Assembly (NCBI RefSeq): GCF_000005505.3
Contig: NC_016133.3
Coordinates: forward strand, 16,244,001 to 16,308,000
From: Brachypodium distachyon
Taxonomy: Eukaryota > Streptophyta > Magnoliopsida > Poales > Poaceae
DNA length: 64,000 bases
Direction of reading: 5' to 3'
Part shown: piece by piece, positions 61,010-64,000 of the stretch
Layout of the letters: every line of letters starts with the position of its first letter
How positions within the stretch are numbered: position 1 is the stretch's first letter
Translations under genes and position numbers: made by a program
The notes under the pieces: model-generated
The model's database searches: none
Told to the model about the DNA's origin: nothing
What the model saw: only the letters and a program-made list of their open reading frames with translations

Positions 61010-63297
61010 TATTGGAAATATGCCCTGAGGCAATAATAAATATGTTATTATCATATTTCCTTGTTCTTGATAAATGTTTATTATCCATACTATAATTGTA
61101 TTAACAGGAAACTAAATACATGTGTGTGGATAAATAAACAAATACCGTGTCCCTAATACGCCTCTACTAGATTAGCTCGTTGATTAAAAGATAGTAAAGG
61201 TTTCCTAACCATAGACATGTGTTGTCATTTAATAACGAGGTCATATCATTAGGAGAATGATGTGATGGACAGACCCAAACCTAAGCATAGCTTTTGATCG
61301 TGTCACTTAAGTTTAAATTGTTAATGCTTTTATTATGTCAACTATCATTTCCTTAGACCATGAGATCATGCCACTCCCTAGAACCGGAAGAATACTTTGT
61401 GAACATCAACCGTCATCTCGTAACTGGGTGATCATAAAGTTGTTCTTCAGATATCTCGGAAGGTGCTTGTTGGGTTGTATGGATCAAGACTGGGATTTGT
61501 CACTCCATGTGACAAAGAGATATCTCTGGGCCCTCTCGGTAATATAACATCCTAATGAGCTTGCGACCATGTGACTAATGTGTTTAGTCACGGGGATATT
61601 ATATTGCGGTATGAGTAAAGAGAACTTGCCGGTAACGAGATTGAACTAGGTATGGTGATACCGACGATCAAATCTCGGGCAAGTAATATATCGCGAGACA
61701 AAGGGAATTGGATACCGGATTAATTGAATCCTCGACATCGTGGTTCAACTGATGAGATCTTCGTGTAATATGTGGGAACCATTATGGACATCCAGGTCTT
61801 GCTATTGGTTATTGATCGGAGAGGTGTCTCGGTCATGTCCACATGTTCTCGAACCCGTAGAGTCACACACTTAACGCTTTATGTCGCTAGGGTTCGATGA
61901 GATAAATAGATGGTGATATCGAATATTGTTTCGGAGTCTCGGATGGGATCCAGGACATCACGAGGAGCTTCGGAATGGTCCGGAGATAATGATTTATGTA
62001 TGGAAAAGCTGTTTCAGGGTTTCGGAAAAGTTCGGGATATTTTCTGGTATTGACCGGGAATATTCTAGAAGGTTCCGCAGGTTCTCAGAAGGTTCTGAAA
62101 TGTTCCAAAATATTCCTGAGAATTTAATTGGGCCTCTATATGAATTAATTGGAGCAATCGAATTAATTATCCCCTAGGCCCATTAGGGGAGAGGGAACCG
62201 TGGGGACTCCACCATGAGGTGGAAACCACGTACGTGGGGAGACCACACGTGGGAAGGAGTCCCGAGACTCCTTTCCCTCCCCTGGCCGGCCCTAGACTCT
62301 CCTTGGAGGAGGGGCAAACCCTGGCCACCACCCCCCTATATAAATAGAGGGGAGGGGCAGGGGGAGAGGACACACCAAGCTCTCGGCTGGATCTCTCTTC
62401 CCTGAGCCCCTCTCCCCCTCCTCTCTAGCGCGCAGCGAAGCCCTGCCCGCGGAGCTCTCCACCATAGTTACCACCACGCCGTCGTGCTGCCAGAATCTCA
62501 TCGACCTCTTCCCCTCGCTTGCTGGATCAAGAAGGAGGAGACGACATGAAGCTGAACGTGTGGATACCAAGGAGGTGCCGTCGTTTCTGCACTGAGATTG
62601 ATCTCATCGAAAGTTCCACTACGCCAACAACGATCTCGTGATCGTAACGTTTTGTGGTTTATGAGGGTAAGATGCTCATTATCCCTCTCGTTACTTACAT
62701 CTACTAGATATGATCTTGGGTTTCTTCCGCACATCTCGTAGGAATTTTTTTGTTTTCCATGCAACAAACCCATCATGAGATGCATGGTTGCATCTTTTGT
62801 AATCGATCGACATCGTTGCAATAAAGAAATTCGTTGGTGGTGTCATCTCTGTTCTTCTCGGATCTTCGTGGATTCTTTGTGCTAGATCTTTCTAACACTT
62901 TGCTGCAGGTTTATCACGAGTTCATAATACTTTGCTGCAGGTTTACCACGAGATCAAGGAAAGATCGCGATTACTTCATCTTTCTTGTTATTCCTCGAAA
63001 TCGATTATAGATTAATTCTCGTAACTTTCTATCAGCTGTTAATGTTTTGATCATATCTTTTGATTCGTAAGTCCAATTGAGCTGATTCGTGTTGCGTTGG
63101 TTAGATAATTTCAATACCTTTCTTTTGCATACTCGTACGTATTTTTTGGTTCGTCCTATCAAAAGTTACGACTGTTTTACTATCACGGACAGAAACGTAA
63201 TTTAGAGTTTGAACTTTCGGAAAAAGTTTTAATTTGCTTCTGCACAATCATTCACCCCCCCCCCACCCACCTCTGATTGCCTATCTCGATCTCACCA
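61010..63297 (+). repeat. BARE/Angela-like copia LTR
   Basis: It begins TATTGGAAATATGCCCT (canonical TGTTGG...) and carries sequences I recognise from this family: GGAGAATGATGTGATGGACA, CCTTAGACCATGAGATCATG, CTTGCCGGTAACGAGATTGA, TCGACATCGTGGTTCA and TCGGTCATGTCCACATG. A TATATAAATAGAGG box is at about 62336. It ends in CA directly before the primer binding site. Confidence 0.88.
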
Positions 63298-63311
63298 TTG
63301 GTATCAGAGCC
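63298..63311 (+). other. Primer binding site of the copia element (initiator Met tRNA type)
   Basis: TTGGTATCAGAGCC directly follows the LTR end, the usual PBS of plant copia elements. Confidence 0.9.
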
Positions 63312-63356
63312 AAGTCCTTCTAATTTATCTTAACCGGTTGATTAGATTTACTAGAT

Positions 63357-63795
63357 ATGGATAGGTATTTTACAAACCCTGTGTGTTCGATGGTGTTGAT
63401 TTTCAGTTCTGGAAGGCCAAGATGAAGGCATACATCATGGCACAAAGTTACGCCATATGGGAGAAAGTCGCCAAGCCCTACGAGCTCCCCGCGGATGATG
63501 CGATCACACCAACAAACTTGGTCCATGTGGAGAACAACTACAAGGCGAGGAACTGCATCATCCAAGGTCTACATCGAAGTGACTTCGACCGTGTCGCTCA
63601 CCTTGCATCCGCTCATGAGGTATGGAACGCACTTTGTGGTTATCATGAAGGATCAAACTCTGTTAAGGAAGTGCGTCAGGACTTGTACAAAAAGGAGTAC
63701 ATGAGATTTGAGATGAATACAGGTGAATTTTTGGATAAATTCTTTGCACGTTTTAATAAGATTCTCAGCAACTTACGTGCATTAGGTGTTACTTA
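63357..63795 (+). pseudogene. Copia gag, N-terminal part, frameshifted and truncated
   Basis: It starts ATGGATAGGTATTTTACAAA, then loses one base, and continues as VFDGVDFQFWKAKMKAYIMA, AHEVWNALCGYHEGS and EYMRFEMNTGEFLDKFFARF, the gag region of the UBN2 type. After LRALGVT the sequence breaks into unrelated AT-rich DNA, so the rest of gag, all of pol and the 3' LTR are missing. Confidence 0.9.
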
Positions 63796-63796
63796 G

Positions 63797-64000
63797 TATA
63801 AATTTTGTACTAAATGATTTTGATTTTGTATAAACTTTGTATAAATCCAAGACAATTATTATGAATCGGAAAGATTACTACATTAGCCAGGTTCACAAGT
63901 TTAACTCACGCATCCATCAATTCTGACGCATGACTTGAAGGCACACTCGGGTTCATGTGGTGTACGTTTGGTTTGTGTGCACCATCCGTGTGTACACCGT
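63797..64000. other. Sequence right of the copia remnant, continuation of the 59405 repeat region
   Basis: After an AT-rich junction (TAGTATAAATTTTGTAC) it returns to the motif CATTAGCCAGGTTCACAAGTTTAACTC..ATCAATTCTGACGC also found at 59410-59620. Confidence 0.55.

Overview
The window is nuclear DNA from a grass, most likely a pooid. The genes are intron-rich with GT/AG introns. The repeats are typical of grasses: Stowaway MITEs with CTCC-type ends, tRNA-derived SINEs that resemble the Au family, a BARE/Angela-like copia LTR that starts TTGGAAATATGCCCT, a Tat-lineage gypsy element with an antisense ORF, and a CACTA element with TTTGCCGGCGGC subterminal repeats. I inferred the host from these families; nothing in the window names the species.

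Genes, left to right. (1) The 3' end of the bifunctional purine enzyme ATIC/PurH (+, 1-1838). (2) Two plant defensin genes in head-to-head orientation (-, 2454-2805; +, 3883-4499), each with a signal-peptide exon and a 176-nt mature-peptide exon. (3) A long MBD13-like methyl-CpG-binding-domain gene (+, 16.2-23.8 kb) built from three kinds of internal repeat. (4) UDP-N-acetylglucosamine pyrophosphorylase, 15 exons (+, 24987-28714). (5) A pectin methylesterase, 5 exons, convergent with it (-, 29122-30657). (6) 40S ribosomal protein S11, 6 exons (-, 31367-34416). (7) A divergent type-A-like response regulator, 5 exons (-, 35698-36660). (8) A ZIP zinc/iron transporter, 3 exons (+, 56248-58365). 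These are unrelated housekeeping, defence, cell-wall and signalling genes with no operon-like logic. Every model keeps frame across all junctions read from the sequence.

Repeats between the genes. From 4.8 to 15.8 kb there is an old tandem duplication of a roughly 1.9-kb non-genic unit. Its left copy is split by a 6857-bp CACTA element (5136-11992, TSD AGA). The right copy preserves the empty site. The CACTA holds a truncated TNP2 gene, a long hairpin, a chloroplast rpoC2 fragment (NUPT), a SINE and a 342-bp tandem array. From 37.4 to 41.2 kb there is a CACTA-like relic between two copies of a dispersed repeat. From 41646 to 54378 lies a decayed 12.7-kb Tat-type gypsy retrotransposon (TSD ATAAT) with a truncated 5' LTR. 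After the ZIP gene, the last 5 kb is nested retroelement debris: a Mutator-like foldback element with a 9-bp TSD, an unclassified LTR-like region, and a BARE-like LTR with PBS and a broken gag.

No tRNA, rRNA or CRISPR was recognised. The most distinctive items are the repeat-built MBD gene with serial duplication of one MBD half-exon, the CACTA with its nested NUPT, SINE and satellite-like array, and the duplication that gives the CACTA's pre-insertion site.
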